Of a stretch of DNA of 64,000 nt, positions 49,205-60,635 are shown piece after piece (the first letter of the stretch is position 1; every line of letters begins with the position of its first letter). Below the pieces are notes generated by a model. That model did not search any database, had not been told where the DNA came from, and saw nothing but the letters and a program-made list of their open reading frames with translations. This DNA is from Rhizophlyctis rosea (lineage: Eukaryota > Chytridiomycota > Chytridiomycetes > Rhizophlyctidales > Rhizophlyctidaceae): NCBI GenBank assembly GCA_027596075.1, contig JADGJC010000066.1, positions 1 to 64,000 on the forward strand, given 5' to 3'. The translations under genes were made by a program, and so were the position numbers.

Positions 49205-51006
49205 CTACATAACAGAAATCAAAAGCCAACTCAACAAAATCTGCACCAACGCCACAATAAACAAGAAGTTTATACGTCTTTTCCGCATTGGGTGCACGAC
49301 GGGGTTGATGGATTCGGGGAGGACGATGTATTTTAGGGTTCGGAGCTGGATGGAGGATGATCATCAGTATTGCGGTGAGGGAGCGGCAAGGACAGTAGTG
49401 ACCAGAGCGACATGAATGATACGTACGGTGAAGAACCCGAGACACATCATGACATATGCAAAGACGGACCAAACGGCCCATGTTGGGAGGAAGATTTTCG
49501 CGATGTATGTCGTTATGATTCTATTCCAACCAGGTGGAACAAATTTAGTACGCGCGAGGCTCATATCATCCGGCTCAGCGTCAGCTTTGGAAAACCCAAA
49601 TATGGCCTTGTGCCAAACCGGCACAACTCAACTCACCCGATGAACTTATACCCACAGTACGCAATCAAGTCCAAAAACCCGGCATCACTCGTCACGTTAA
49701 GGAGATAACATCCCAATTTAATGAAAAGAACTTCGCAAAGAATGACGAAGAAAGCTGTTGTGCCCGTGCCGGCTAGAACGTCTGGGCTGAAGCTAATTCT
49801 GGAAGGGATGAGACACGGTTGGGAACCAGCGAAATGCGATGGAAATAACACGTACGCCTTTCCAGCCACAGCATCCACGACCTTCTGATTCGAGGCTTTT
49901 AGACCCAATTGGATCCCCACTACTAGGATGTATGTGACGAATGACATTACTGGTCGGGAAAGATGGGAAATCAGTATCATTTTGCAATAATAACGTTGAC
50001 GGTAACAAACCAAAAGTTTTGAGAGATATTTACCGGGAATGTACAGATCTGGTGCGTTCAAGTCTTCTCTGGGCGGTTTGTATCCTTCCATCTGGCCGCT
50101 TTGTTCGGAGCGGCGGACTAGCCGTGACCATGGCTGATACGCAGGTTGCAGTTTGTAAATATGAATGAAGACGGGGGATATGAAATGAAGATACTGCGGA
50201 GAAATACATACTTGATGTCTAAAAGGGAAGAGTAGCAGAGCAATTTTGTGGAGGACATACGAATTCGAAACGTTGAAATAGTATTTTAGTTGGGGGATGT
50301 TTACCCATCTATTCAGCTGCATTGGACATGTATCAGCTTCACATAATTTGCAAGAATGCACATCCAGCAAATAGCTTACGTTCTGGTTCACGTTCTCCTG
50401 TACTTGGGCAAACGCCTTCGTTCCCAACTGCATACCCAATTGCGTCGCAGCGTTACCCTGGAACTCGTTGATGAATTCCTGACCGAAGAATGTCGGGACC
50501 CCATGAGGTTGATTCCCTCCCATCGCCCCTCCGCCCCCTCCCATACCGCCCATTCCCATCCCACCGCCTTGTTGACCTCCCATTTGCCCTGTGGTTGCAA
50601 ATTGGGGGCCCGTGTTTCCTCCAAAACCAGAATTGACCTGGTTATTAAACCCTCCTCCTGCTTGCGGTCGCACGTTTGGTCCGGGGGCTGGTCGACCAAA
50701 CCCAACTTGTGATGACGCGCCGAAGTTGGAGGAAGGGTATTGTTGGGTATTCGAGAAGGAGGTGGGCGGGTTCGAGGATGAGTACATAGAGGAGCCGGCG
50801 GAAGGGTACGTTTGTTGGCCATAGTTGGCGGATTGTTGACCATAGTTCGTTTGCGGATTAGAATATGTCTGAGGAGCGTTGTTATATGGGGCGGGGGGAG
50901 AGGCTGCTCCGACGCGGTGCGGGGAAACTGGGTGTTGTGGCTTTGGAGCTTGAATCGGTGGCGGAGACCACACTGGGTCAGGAGGGTTGCTGTTTGTGCT
51001 GTACAT
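49205..51006 (-). CDS. YIF1: YIF1, Yip1-interacting Golgi/ER membrane protein
   Basis: Multi-pass protein that works with Yip1 and Rab GTPases in ER-to-Golgi vesicle traffic. Seven exons join in phase: 51006-50380, 50316-50212, 50133-50034, 49949-49856, 49798-49637, 49520-49427 and 49345-49205, 440 residues. An Asn/Pro/Gln/Gly-rich cytosolic N-terminus leads to the YIF1 domain: FFGQEFINEFQGNAATQLG, then RWVNIPQLKYYFNVSNSYVL, LLLFPFRHQPWSR, and APDLYIPVMSFVTYILVVG. Four or five membrane helices follow and the protein ends in the hydrophobic ILLSWLLISVM. Size and layout fit fungal Yif1, with a longer N-terminus. It is divergent from UBC9. Confident. Confidence 0.95.
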
Positions 51007-51522
51007 GGCCCAGCAGCAGAGAGCAAAAGAAGAGGTATACTATAGCGCTGGTGTTGCCCAACAAGTGCAAGGTCCAACGTGAACGTTTAGCGGGGGATGA
51101 GGGTGATCGCTAATGGTGGTGGAAGATGAGAGTGGCCGGAGTCTGTCGTGTCAGTTTGGGAGTGAGTGGCGTCTACGAGGCTTGTATATGAATCTCCTGA
51201 TTTGGACAAATGAGATGAGCCTCGTCAAGCCACTTTAGGCCTTACAAATGGCTGCTCAGCAGAATCTTCTTTTATCACGTGGGATATCAGTGGAGCAGTT
51301 TCACCCGACTCCACCCCATTCATTCGGACTTCGCTTTTCTTGCCTTTTCTCATCATTTCAAATTTTCCCACACATCAGAAATTGCTACTATTTGGACCGA
51401 CATCTCCCGCTTCTGTGCCGCTGAAATTCCACACTCCCACCTCTTGTCCGCCAATTCCCACTAGCTCAGGTTTTTGAATCGAACTGTACTCAACATCTGC
51501 CAGTCGATAGAAATCCAAAACT
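51007..51522. promoter_or_regulatory. divergent promoter region of YIF1 and UBC9
   Basis: 516 bp between two start codons on opposite strands. It contains CACGTGGG at 51276-51283 and a CT-rich stretch before UBC9. Confidence 0.45.
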
Positions 51523-52234
51523 ATGTCCAACGCAATCAGCAGAGCGAGGCTCGCAGAGGAAAGGAAACAATGGAGAAAGGACCACCGTAAGTGGAGATCA
51601 ACTCTGACTCAATCAGAATGGAACACTCACCGATGTGCTTGTCCTTCTATTGCGCAGCGTATGGATTCTTCGCTGTGCCCGCAAAGAATGACGACGGCAC
51701 ACAAAATCTGGCAAAGTGGAACGTGGGAATCCCAGGTGCGCTTGCGTTTTCCTTTTCGACGTTGGTAGTCGCACACCTTTGCTTTGCAGCAACGGCAAGT
51801 CGTATTCCCGCCGCAAGCCGCAAAGCACGGTCCAACGTCGACTTCCGGCGCGTCCATACTTTTGAGGGCTAACAATTTTTTCAACCTTAACAGGCAAAGC
51901 CGGCACAGCATGGGAGAAGGGGGTCTACAAGCTCACAATAACCTTCCCGGACGACTACCCGCAAAAGCCACCAAAGTGTCAATTCACCCCACCCCTCTTC
52001 CACCCGAACGTCTACCCCTCCGGAACCGTATGCCTATCCATCCTCAACGAAGAGCAAGACTGGAAGCCCGCCATCACCGTCAAACAAATCCTTCTCGGCA
52101 TCCAAGACTTGCTCACCGACCCCAACCCCGACAGTCCGGCGCAGAGCGAGGCGTACATCCTTTTCAAGAAGGACAAGGCGGCGTACGAGCAGCGGGTCCG
52201 GAAACAAGCGGAGGCACATCAGAACAGGGATTGA
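51523..52234 (+). CDS. UBC9: SUMO-conjugating enzyme E2 (UBC9)
   Basis: E2 enzyme that carries SUMO on its active-site cysteine and transfers it to lysines, mostly on nuclear proteins. Exons 51523-51586, 51658-51735 and 51894-52234 join in phase, 160 residues against 157-158 in other species. The N-terminal helix [20 protein letters not shown] binds SUMO and E1. [17 protein letters not shown] and [19 protein letters not shown] lead to the catalytic [15 protein letters not shown] with the active-site Cys. The [13 protein letters not shown] loop is the UBC9 form that binds substrate motifs. Ends at TGA 52232-52234. Unambiguous. Confidence 0.97.
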
Positions 52235-54912
52235 TCTTTCGAAGTGAGTTTTCCCGCTGCATTCTGTCGTTTGTCGCATGAAATACTGAACCGTTTTGTT
52301 TCTTTAGGTATCAGTTCACATACAATGCATGGGTTGAGGAGCCGTAGCACAGAAGTGTGAGTTGAGGTAGAATAGCATAGCGTTAGGCAGTTCTAAGCGT
52401 CAGGACAGATGGTTCCGCAAAAGCTTCATTCCACGAAGCGTCAGGAATATTTTTTGATGTTGCGGGCCATCGGTTTATGGCGTGGTAGGGTACTATTTGC
52501 GTCGTTCTTGTGTATATTTTTCCCAAGCTTTTTAAGTTTTAACGTTATGTGGAAGCGTGAGTGTGGATAAACAATGTTGGCGGGCGCTGTTGGGTGGGCG
52601 GCCAAAGAGGGAGCAAAGTTCATAGGAGCATGCTGATCGCATCATTGATCTCAGGCGCCAACACGATGCAATGTTGTTCGGAAGTCAATGGCCCAACAGC
52701 ACATGAGCTTGCGTTCCAATGAGTAATGATTATTAAATTTTAATAAAGTCATGCAAAATTCGGCTTCCCAGCCATTCAACACATTGGTAAATGTACTGTT
52801 TCCCTTTTTGCCTACAGTTCGAAACGGGAAGTCACAAGAATCACAAGCCTAAACCAAAACTTCCAAATTCTTGAATCAACCGTCCTCTTCAGGACCAACA
52901 AATTTGCAAATAAATGCGCCCAAGCTGTGTTCGAGTGGTCCGGTTTAGCGCCATGTCTTCCCCAGGGCCAGATATTACCTTCTACAATAGGTATGTCAAA
53001 TAGATCGCAACATCAAGTCGCTCAAAAAATTGAAAACCTCTGCAGCATCGTCAACTTGATGCCACAATGAAATCCCCTCGCATATAGAGGCAATCTGCGG
53101 GAGCTGAGACATCTGCTGAGCTCCTTTTTCTTGACATCATTCATTTGTAACTGACCCGGAGAACCATTACAGTCAATAAGTTGTGCGAGCACCCAGGCTG
53201 CAGTGGCTATCCAAAGTATCCAAAGCCTCTTTGAGCTGAGAAGGTCACACCATCTTTTTTTCCTCACCTACTGAAATGTGAATCACGTGCATTCAGACTC
53301 AATTGAAGTTTTATATGTCCTACTGACCATTGAGGGCCATGGAACTGCCATACTCGGTCAATTTTTGCAAAGGCGACTCTTGGCTTCTGTGGTGATACTT
53401 GCGTTTTATGAACGCAAGAGACTTGAAATAGGCATGCAATGATAGCCATTACTGATGATCCCCATGAGGTATTCATTCATTGGATTAGAATGCTGAATGC
53501 TGTACTTCGTGGTAGATTAGACACCAACCTCCCCCCATAGAACGCGCCGAGGTCAGGGGAAACCTGGCATGTCGCATGCAGTTGCGGGTGCATGTGTCGA
53601 CTGCTGGCATTGGGCTGATATGTTCATGAATCGATCAGAACTTTTTTGCACTTGGCCGCAATACGTACGATAAGGACGAGACATGAGAATATACAACCTT
53701 GCAGTTACCGCATTGTAACAAAATTGTCGTTGGTAAGTTCCATATTTCCACTTACCCTCTACAAGAGACGGTAGGTACGGTAGTGAAAACTGCAAAAAAA
53801 AAGAGAATGATTGGTTTCCGTATGACCGACAGGATTGATGTTTGTATCTGTGCTCTGTCAGGGAGCCGCATGCGCAACCATTTCTGACTTTCCTGCTATG
53901 CTCCGAATTGGAACCAATGGAATGTACATCATTAGATTAATCACAAGGCAACTCTCAGTGAACTAAAAAGGAATTGACACACATGACGGATTGGAGCGAA
54001 GCCTGATATATCATCGAGTGCACTCCAAACTTCTGATGAATTCAGACGAAGCAAAGAATACTAACTAACACTGGCCATTCGAGTGATCGGTAAGTTCGGT
54101 AGCTCAATTATAAGCGGGATCATTTGCCCCTACATGGACACCGCTCACCGCAAAGAGTAATCGATTCGCAAAGTCTCAAACTTCCTTACTGGTGCGCACG
54201 CCGCATCTCTCCCAATCAGCCCTTTGGTTCTCAAACAACCATGAGGTAGAACGTCGCTGGATTTCCCAAAAACTTTTTTACTCCATCAAATTGAAGCGAC
54301 AAAGTCGACAGGACTTGCAATCGATACGAACATAACAAAGTCATGGGCCTGCCCGTGTATACCAGTTGGTGGCTGGTGGGCCGCCGTCTTTCAAAGAGTT
54401 CAAGTTGACTTCTACAATGTTTATCCCCGTCCAAGTTTCAGTGGCGAAAAACAAATGTGTTCTTTCCACACCACTGTGCAAGTATGTTCACGGGAGCACA
54501 CTTTGTGCAGATCAAGTATGCAAAGCGATACTGCCAAAATGCGGTGAGCGGTACACAGGGCACACATAATGGATACAAACATTTTACCAATTCAGATGGA
54601 ACAAAGAGTACCGGCCGTTCCAGGGATTAATGCGAAGGGCAAGCGGACGCAAACCATAGTAACTATCGCACGGCACGTTGTCACAATCTGGATGGAACTT
54701 GAATCATCATAAACTTGCAAAGACATCTGGGTTCGTTCCGCGTTGAGTGGCGCAAGATGCAGATGACACAAGTTTCATACTTTTCATATTCAAAGCAAAT
54801 GATATTGTATACACGTGATCTGATCACACTCTTGACCCATTGATATACGGAAGCTCCCTGGAATCCCCAAGCCTACCAACACCACACATGATCAATACAG
54901 ATATCCTGAACC
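52235..54912. other. gene-poor region with one copy of a dispersed repeat
   Basis: 2.7 kb, AT-richer than its surroundings, frames under 85 codons. Holds the repeat copy at 54174-54495. No supported gene. Confidence 0.4.
54174..54495 (+). repeat. dispersed repeat, copy 1
   Basis: Diverged direct copy of 59283-59580. Shared blocks in the same order: CTCAAACTTCCTT, GGTTCTCAAACAACC, CATCAAATTGAAGCGACAAA followed by GT-GACAGGACTTGCAA, and GAAAACAAATGTG. No terminal inverted repeats or target duplication seen. Confidence 0.7.
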
Positions 54913-56315
54913 TCAGATACCTAAGCCATTACTAACGATCAGCTTCTCCGCTTCCTCAAACCACACATCAAACATTTCGTCAATCTTCCTACCGACGCGC
55001 TCATTAAGAACCCTATCTAATACCAACCCTTCCTCCGTCACCGCAGTCCATCTTATCAACAACCTTGTGACCTGCCAATCACCGATATCAACCCCTTCCC
55101 ACTCAATAATCCTCCCCAGCAGCTCCACTTCCCTGAACCCTTCAGTAGCCCCCCTCGCCAGTTTGGTTTCCAAACGTTGCAATTGATTCGGTTTCAACTT
55201 CATTTCCGTATAGGACTGCATGTGTTTGGACACAGGCTGCACTTTTTGATGAAGGATCTCAGCATCCTGGTTCCGTTTCAGTGGTTGATATTTGAAGTGA
55301 AGAGGTGTCAGGTGCTCAAGAACGGGATGACGTGTAGGATGAGACCTGCTGCCCTTACCTGTCGTTTGACGAGCTCGATGCATTCCATCATGCGAGCGAA
55401 CAAACGCTTCCTCCCCTTCGGCCCTTCCCATAAGCATCGGTACACAAATGGCCTGCTCCTCTCAGCCTTCAACTTCTTATGAAGCGTTGAAATCCCGGCA
55501 TGTTGTACCATCTGAAGGAGGTTGCCCCAGGCTGCGCGGGGGTATATGTCGGTGGAAGCGCTCTGATTCGGGGAGGGTAGTTTGATGGTGCTTTCAGGGA
55601 TGTAGCGGTCCAATATTTCGTGGCGTAAAATGACGTCTTCCCCCTAAAGCAACTCCATACAGTCTTTGTCAATGTCGTCATCACTGTCTCCGTCACCAGC
55701 TGAAAGTTCGCAAACAGAAGATTTGCTGACCGATGGGAGCTCCAAGATGTCAATCTCGGAGAGGGGTTGAGGACGGTCAGGAGGGGTTAAGGCCACCATT
55801 TGGAAGAGGCAAACACCTTGCGGTTTTTGAAAGTTTGGCGAGGAAAGAGGTCGGAACCGGAGTACGGGGTAAGGACTACCGGAGGTATGGCGCAACACAT
55901 TGGAAGAGTACAGTTGTGAACGAGTAACGAGATGGTAACCGGGCGGTCTTGGGGGTTCTGATCCTTTCAGCCAATAACCCTGGTAGCTCCTCGTGTAGTT
56001 CAGAGTTGAACCCCCAGGGCATCAAAATGATTCGTAGGTGGATTTTCTGAAGGCGGGACGTGTGGACTTGGCGTGCAAACCTTTCGAACCATTTGGACAC
56101 TAGCGGTGTATTGTACAGGTCCTTGTTTGGAAGCGAGGAGAGCATGTGAGGCATGAGTTCGGGCAGGCACAATGGTATCGGCGCTGTTTGACAGGTGGTC
56201 ACGTTTTTAGCTGGTCGCAAACATAGTGAATATGGTGCAGCAGGAGTCAGCAGGGGACCCTACCGCCAGGAGATGTTTCCCGCAAATTAGGGACGTTCAC
56301 AGTTGGTGAGGCCAT
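54913..56315 (-). pseudogene. F-box-like pseudogene, paralogue of the gene at 30-31.5 kb
   Basis: Start ATG at 56315 in a 52-nt first exon (56315-56264), then a second exon from 56183 with the F-box-like segment CLPELMPHMLSSLPNKDLY and LVSKWFERFARQ, and a last exon 55266-54913. Gene plan, intron phases and splice sites match 29994-31474. Two lesions: a one-base frameshift near 55880-55905, between FTTVLFQ and LRHTSGSPYPVLRFR (the other copy reads FTSTTIVLKW then HPILRYR), and an in-frame TAG at 55644-55646 before EDVILRHEILDRY. A 72-nt intron with a poor GTTTGC donor could remove the TAG but not the frameshift. The last exon (WEGVDIGDWQVTRLLIRW) matches WAGVDLDDQDVVQVLW of the paralogue. Confidence 0.65.
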
Positions 56316-57237
56316 GGTCGTGCCCTTGTCGACTTTGTAAAGATTCAGGTAGAGAATGATTGCGGGTCGCAAGAGGACATCACAAAAATCTTTGCGTTAA
56401 ATAATGATTTCGGGATGCAAGGTTTTGGGAACCATGTGAGAGTTTGTGGTCAAATCGAGGTCGCGGTCATGCTGTGATACGCAGTCCGCCACCAAGTTTG
56501 TTTATTTACATGCAGAAATTGCATGAATGTCATCCCACGATTCGGGAATGTCGCAAATATCCGGTTCACATTCCCATCCATCACTACAGGGTTCACAAAA
56601 AGTTGACACCTGTCAAACCGTGTCGTTACCCGATTGTCACCCCCTGCTCCTGCAAAATGAGCAGTTTCCTGCCACTCATGCCACCTCATCCGATTCACGA
56701 CCAAGCGTATGCTGCAAGGAGAAGTAAGAAGAGTGTAGTTTCTCGAGAGTTGGGAGGTTCGACCCGATTTAGGGACTCGTCAAGTTCCAGGGGTAGTACA
56801 CGGCAACGTCAGGTGACGGCGCCCGTCCTTTTTTCAGCAAATGCATGGGTTGCGATGTTGCTTTTCAAAAGACCAGCAACGAAGCAGACAGGAATGAACC
56901 CCGCAACTATAGTACAATAGGAAGGACTCCACAATCTTGACCATACAAAACATCAACAAATGGAAGCAAGCTACACAGTGGCATGGAAGCCACAACACCG
57001 CAAGTTGAAGGAATAGATACATAAAAACTCCGATCTACCCTCATTCTAAACCATCATGAAACGGCCCACTTCCAAACCCCGAAAGCAAACCGAAGGCACT
57101 GACCCCATCCAATTCTATGATACAAACAGCCACACGCAATCTACGCAAAATGAGCTATCTACACAAAACCCCATGCCCCACCCCCCAACAAGCAACCCCC
57201 ATTCATCCACACCAATCCAACATCCCTCCACCCCAAC
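56316..57237. other. intergenic region
   Basis: No supported gene. A 158-codon frame at 56444-56920 (+) shows no motif. Confidence 0.35.
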
Positions 57238-58116
57238 TCACAGATCCCAAACCCCCTCCGCCCCATCCCCACCAAACACACTCTCCGCATCATCCTCATA
57301 CGCATCCCGCAAGACTGCTGGACGCTCATCAAGCGCCTGAAGCCCATCATAAAGTTCCACAAGCTCCACAACCTCAACCGAAAAATCCGCACGCCGAGTA
57401 TCCACCCACTCCTTCCATATCCTCTTATCCCCCTTCCTCTCCTCCGACAACAAATCACTCTTCTGGAACATATAATGGAGAATATGTTCCGCTTCCATCT
57501 CAACCGCGAGCTTAACGGCGTCAATATCCAATTTGGGGTTACGAAGGAGGAGATCACGAAGGATACGGAAATTCCCAGCCGCAACTGCATGTCTGTATGC
57601 TGTGCCCGTAAAACTCCACACAACCCCATCACCATCCTCCTCCTCCATCTCCACCACCGACATAGAATCCACCCCAGCCGCCAACGCCGCACGCACCCAC
57701 CGCCGTTTCCCCACCCAACAAGCCAAAGCCAACATCTTCCCCCCCATAACATTCTTCAATACCTTCAACAACGCCTTATGCCCACACCTAATCGCAATGT
57801 TCCAGATAGTAACGCCCCACTTCCCACCTTCACTAGCATACAACCCCTCCAAAATCTTTGCATTATCCCACAACTCCCGCCTTCTCTGTCGGAACGTTGG
57901 TGAGTAACGAGCAATGAAAGGGCGGAGTTCAACAGGGAGGGATTTCGAGGTTTTTTCGGAGAAGTAGGATGCGGCGGCGCGTTTCGCAATGTATTCGGCA
58001 TAGGTGGTGTTATGATAGGTTTCAATCTTTGCAGCTTCAAGGTGAATGTAGGAAGTACAGATTTTGGATAGGAGGAGGGAATCGAGCGAGCGAATGATGA
58101 GGGTTGTTTGGGCCAT
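57238..58116 (-). CDS. ankyrin-like ORF continuous with the end of a decayed EF3-type ABC domain
   Basis: Open frame of 292 codons from ATG at 58116. The first 60 or so residues are the tail of an EF3-type ABC domain (LIIRSLDSLLLSKICTSYIH, KIETYHNTTYAEYIAKR), where the catalytic H-loop His is replaced. From about residue 95 the protein turns into ankyrin-like helices: WNIAIRCGHKALLKVLKNV, YRHAVAAGNFRILRDLLLRN and AVKLAVEMEAEHILHYMF. The C-terminus is acidic. In real EF3 a second ABC domain would follow instead. The ATG may be accidental, and the frame is open further upstream to the frameshift near 58240. Whether this is expressed is unknown. Confidence 0.5.
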   Translation of the reverse strand: MAQTTLIIRSLDSLLLSKICTSYIHLEAAKIETYHNTTYAEYIAKRAAASYFSEKTSKSLPVELRPFIARYSPTFRQRRRELWDNAKILEGLYASEGGKWGVTIWNIAIRCGHKALLKVLKNVMGGKMLALACWVGKRRWVRAALAAGVDSMSVVEMEEEDGDGVVWSFTGTAYRHAVAAGNFRILRDLLLRNPKLDIDAVKLAVEMEAEHILHYMFQKSDLLSEERKGDKRIWKEWVDTRRADFSVEVVELVELYDGLQALDERPAVLRDAYEDDAESVFGGDGAEGVWDL

Positions 58117-58960
58117 GTTTTTGTTGATGAAGTCTGATAGTCCACCTATGAAGTCCAGTTTGACAATGAAATACTTCGTGGGACTGTCGAGAATGACAAT
58201 GTCTGGCTTGGAGAGTGCGGCGCAAACAAGTTGAAGTTTGGTACTTCCATTCAGGGGACGCGGTCATGATGTTGGTGGTGAGGATTTCGTCCGTAAATCC
58301 GATGGAGGTAAGCATGCGTTCAATGACGCGTCGAGGAAAGGAGGGAAGGGATGTGAGGGCGACGTCAATGACGTCGTAGTCGTTGTTGACTTCAAGGAGG
58401 TTCGTGATGGTGATGATTTTCAGACGACGGAGGTCAGCGAGTTTGCGGGAGGAGATGGCGGAGAGGAGGGCGGTTTTGGAGGTGGAGTTGGGTCCGCAGA
58501 GGGCGTACTTCTGGCCACGGAGGAGGCGGACCTTTTCGCCATCAAGAACAATGGTCCCTTCATGCATCAATGTCTCTTAACAATCGCAAACAACTTCACC
58601 CTCCTCCTCAGCATCAACGCCATGCCCCACCTTATCCATCCTCTGATAATGTCTCCCCATAATCCCACAAACCTCCTTAGCCTTCTCCGTCCCCATGATT
58701 CCGCCAAAAGACCTGACAAAACCCCCCATCCACGTCTCCTCAGCCCAAACTCCCAACATCAGCAACGACTCCACCTGACTCGCTACAAAACCCAACACCA
58801 CATCATTGACAATCATCCCCAACTTGAGCGACTCCACCACGCTAACAAGTGTGCCATGTACTTCCTCAAAATTAACCGTCCTCCTCTTCCCTTCCCCATT
58901 CCCCTCCCCGCCCGCAGCCGCCGCCTCAGTCAAACACTGTTACCAGTTTCCCCTGCCAAC
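58000..58960 (-). pseudogene. remnant of an EF3/New1-type ABC ATPase (first ABC domain)
   Basis: Translation elongation factor 3 is a fungal ribosome-bound ATPase. Here the region before ABC1 is recognisable (VHGTLVSVVESLKLGM ... GEVVCDC, cf. the GE-LCNC motif of EF3). It is followed by an in-frame TAA at 58577-58579, then KVRLLRGQKYALCGPN. Walker A has become GPNSTSKT, the signature SPEWK instead of SGGWK, Walker B ends ILDSPT instead of LLDEPT, and the switch His is lost. A one-base shift near 58236-58243 separates SPEWKYQ from LQLVCAALSKPDIVI. No HEAT-repeat 5' part was found upstream and no second ABC domain downstream. A dead relic, fused to the ankyrin-like frame. Confidence 0.7.
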
Positions 58961-60635
58961 GGAAGGAGCTTCAGGATGGTGCCTATCCAAGGTGGCTGCC
59001 ACCAAATGATTTTTGTTTCGCTTTTCTTTTTTTAACGATCCAGTCATTGCACATTCACCACCGGACGTTTTACTACTGTTGATTGGCTGGCATTTGCATT
59101 ATGGTCGTTGGTGTCCCGTCAACGTTTCACATCAAAGCCTCGCTTGGCGTACTTGGCTTCCCAAGACATTGGAAAACGACCACCGCCTGTTTCAATGAGC
59201 CTCACAAACCGTCGGACAACATTTTTAGATGTCAAAAAGGCAAGCTGCATTCCCCCCATTCATCAAAGCCTGATGGCTTTCTGTCTCAAACTTCCTTGCT
59301 GAAGCGACACTCCACTTTCTCCCAATTCGTCGGGGTTCTCAAACAACCGTGATGTAGTCCTTCGCTGGGTTCCCCGAAAGCCTTTTTGTCCATCAAATTG
59401 AAGCGACAAAGTTGACAGGACTTGCAAGTTTTGCGGTACAAACATAATAACTATAATAAGTACAACAAAGCCATGGCAGATGGCCCCGCACAAGTTCAAG
59501 GGTTATTCGGACAAGTCCCGCAGCGGAAAACAAATGTGCGGTTTCCTCAATGCCATACGAGAATGTTTACAGGAGTATCGCCAATGCACCTCAAACGCAA
59601 TCATGAAAACGAGATCGGTTTTAAGATGTGGACCCTACTATGCCTAAACCGCTCCATGCTCACAAAACGGACTCGAAATATGCACTGTATCATGCATAGC
59701 AAAAAATGAGTTTTTGCATGGCTGCGCACCGTACTCGACAAATGTTCCATGCCGCGGCAAGCCGCATGCAATGAAAGCGAACCCGGATGGACAAAATGTA
59801 TCCATGATTTGCTTCATGTTTATACCCGACAGCCCACATGATCTTTCAGCATTTCTTTGAAGGGTTGTCAGTAACGCTCCCGAGCCTGATAGAAAGTGTG
59901 GGGTGACAGCAGAACAAAACACAACATTTGAACAAAGCACCAAGGGCATTCCAAATTCAGTTATTATCCAACTCGAGGCACATCTTTTCACGATGGAGAA
60001 TGTTCAATGCTGATCACCAAATATGGCGATCGATCCCACCATGTAACGGCCAAAAAAAGAGCATAAAATCCTTTTGGCAAGGCCATTTGCAGGCAGATGG
60101 GTTTGGTTGAGCTGCAACCCGCGACTTAGACTGTGGACTCTCCCCATTTAGCGTTCATAATGGATTACACAATGATTTTCCTGACCACGAACGGGCAGAA
60201 AGTCCAAAAAACAAATTCATTGTATGGTCATCCGATGTGCTGCTGGGGTGCACCCTGCCTGAAGGAAGTGCGAGTGTTTATGGGTCTATTGGCTATCACG
60301 AGAGATGGACAGCATCAAGTAAGTTCCCAACCCAAACAGCATATTTGCTATGAGCTGCCCTTCATGGTCGAAAGAAAATGCACCAGACGACGTTTTTCGA
60401 CCCAAAAAAAGAAGAGATTGCCCACCTTTTCCGACATATTTGTACCAAACCGACAAAAGACAGTTCTACACTCTTCGGCATCAACTATTGTACTATACAG
60501 ACAACATATCTACTCTATGTGCATCAAAGAGAAAAACATCCCGACGCTTCAGGCCGGTCTATGTTCATTCAGGAACGAATTTCTACCACATCTAAACAAT
60601 TTATATACACTACTCTACAAAAAAAACAGCAAGGA
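58961..60635. other. gene-poor region with the second repeat copy
   Basis: No supported gene. Holds the repeat copy at 59283-59580. Frames of up to 177 codons (60133-60666, +) look random. Confidence 0.4.
59283..59580 (+). repeat. dispersed repeat, copy 2
   Basis: Same orientation as copy 1 at 54174-54495 and 5.1 kb from it; the two copies bracket the broken F-box-like gene and the EF3-type relic. Divergence looks like 25-30 percent by eye, with small indels. Confidence 0.7.

Noticed and set aside
54174..59580. LTR retrotransposon flanked by the two repeats
   Set aside because: No reverse transcriptase, integrase or gag frame between the copies, and the copies lack clear TG...CA ends.
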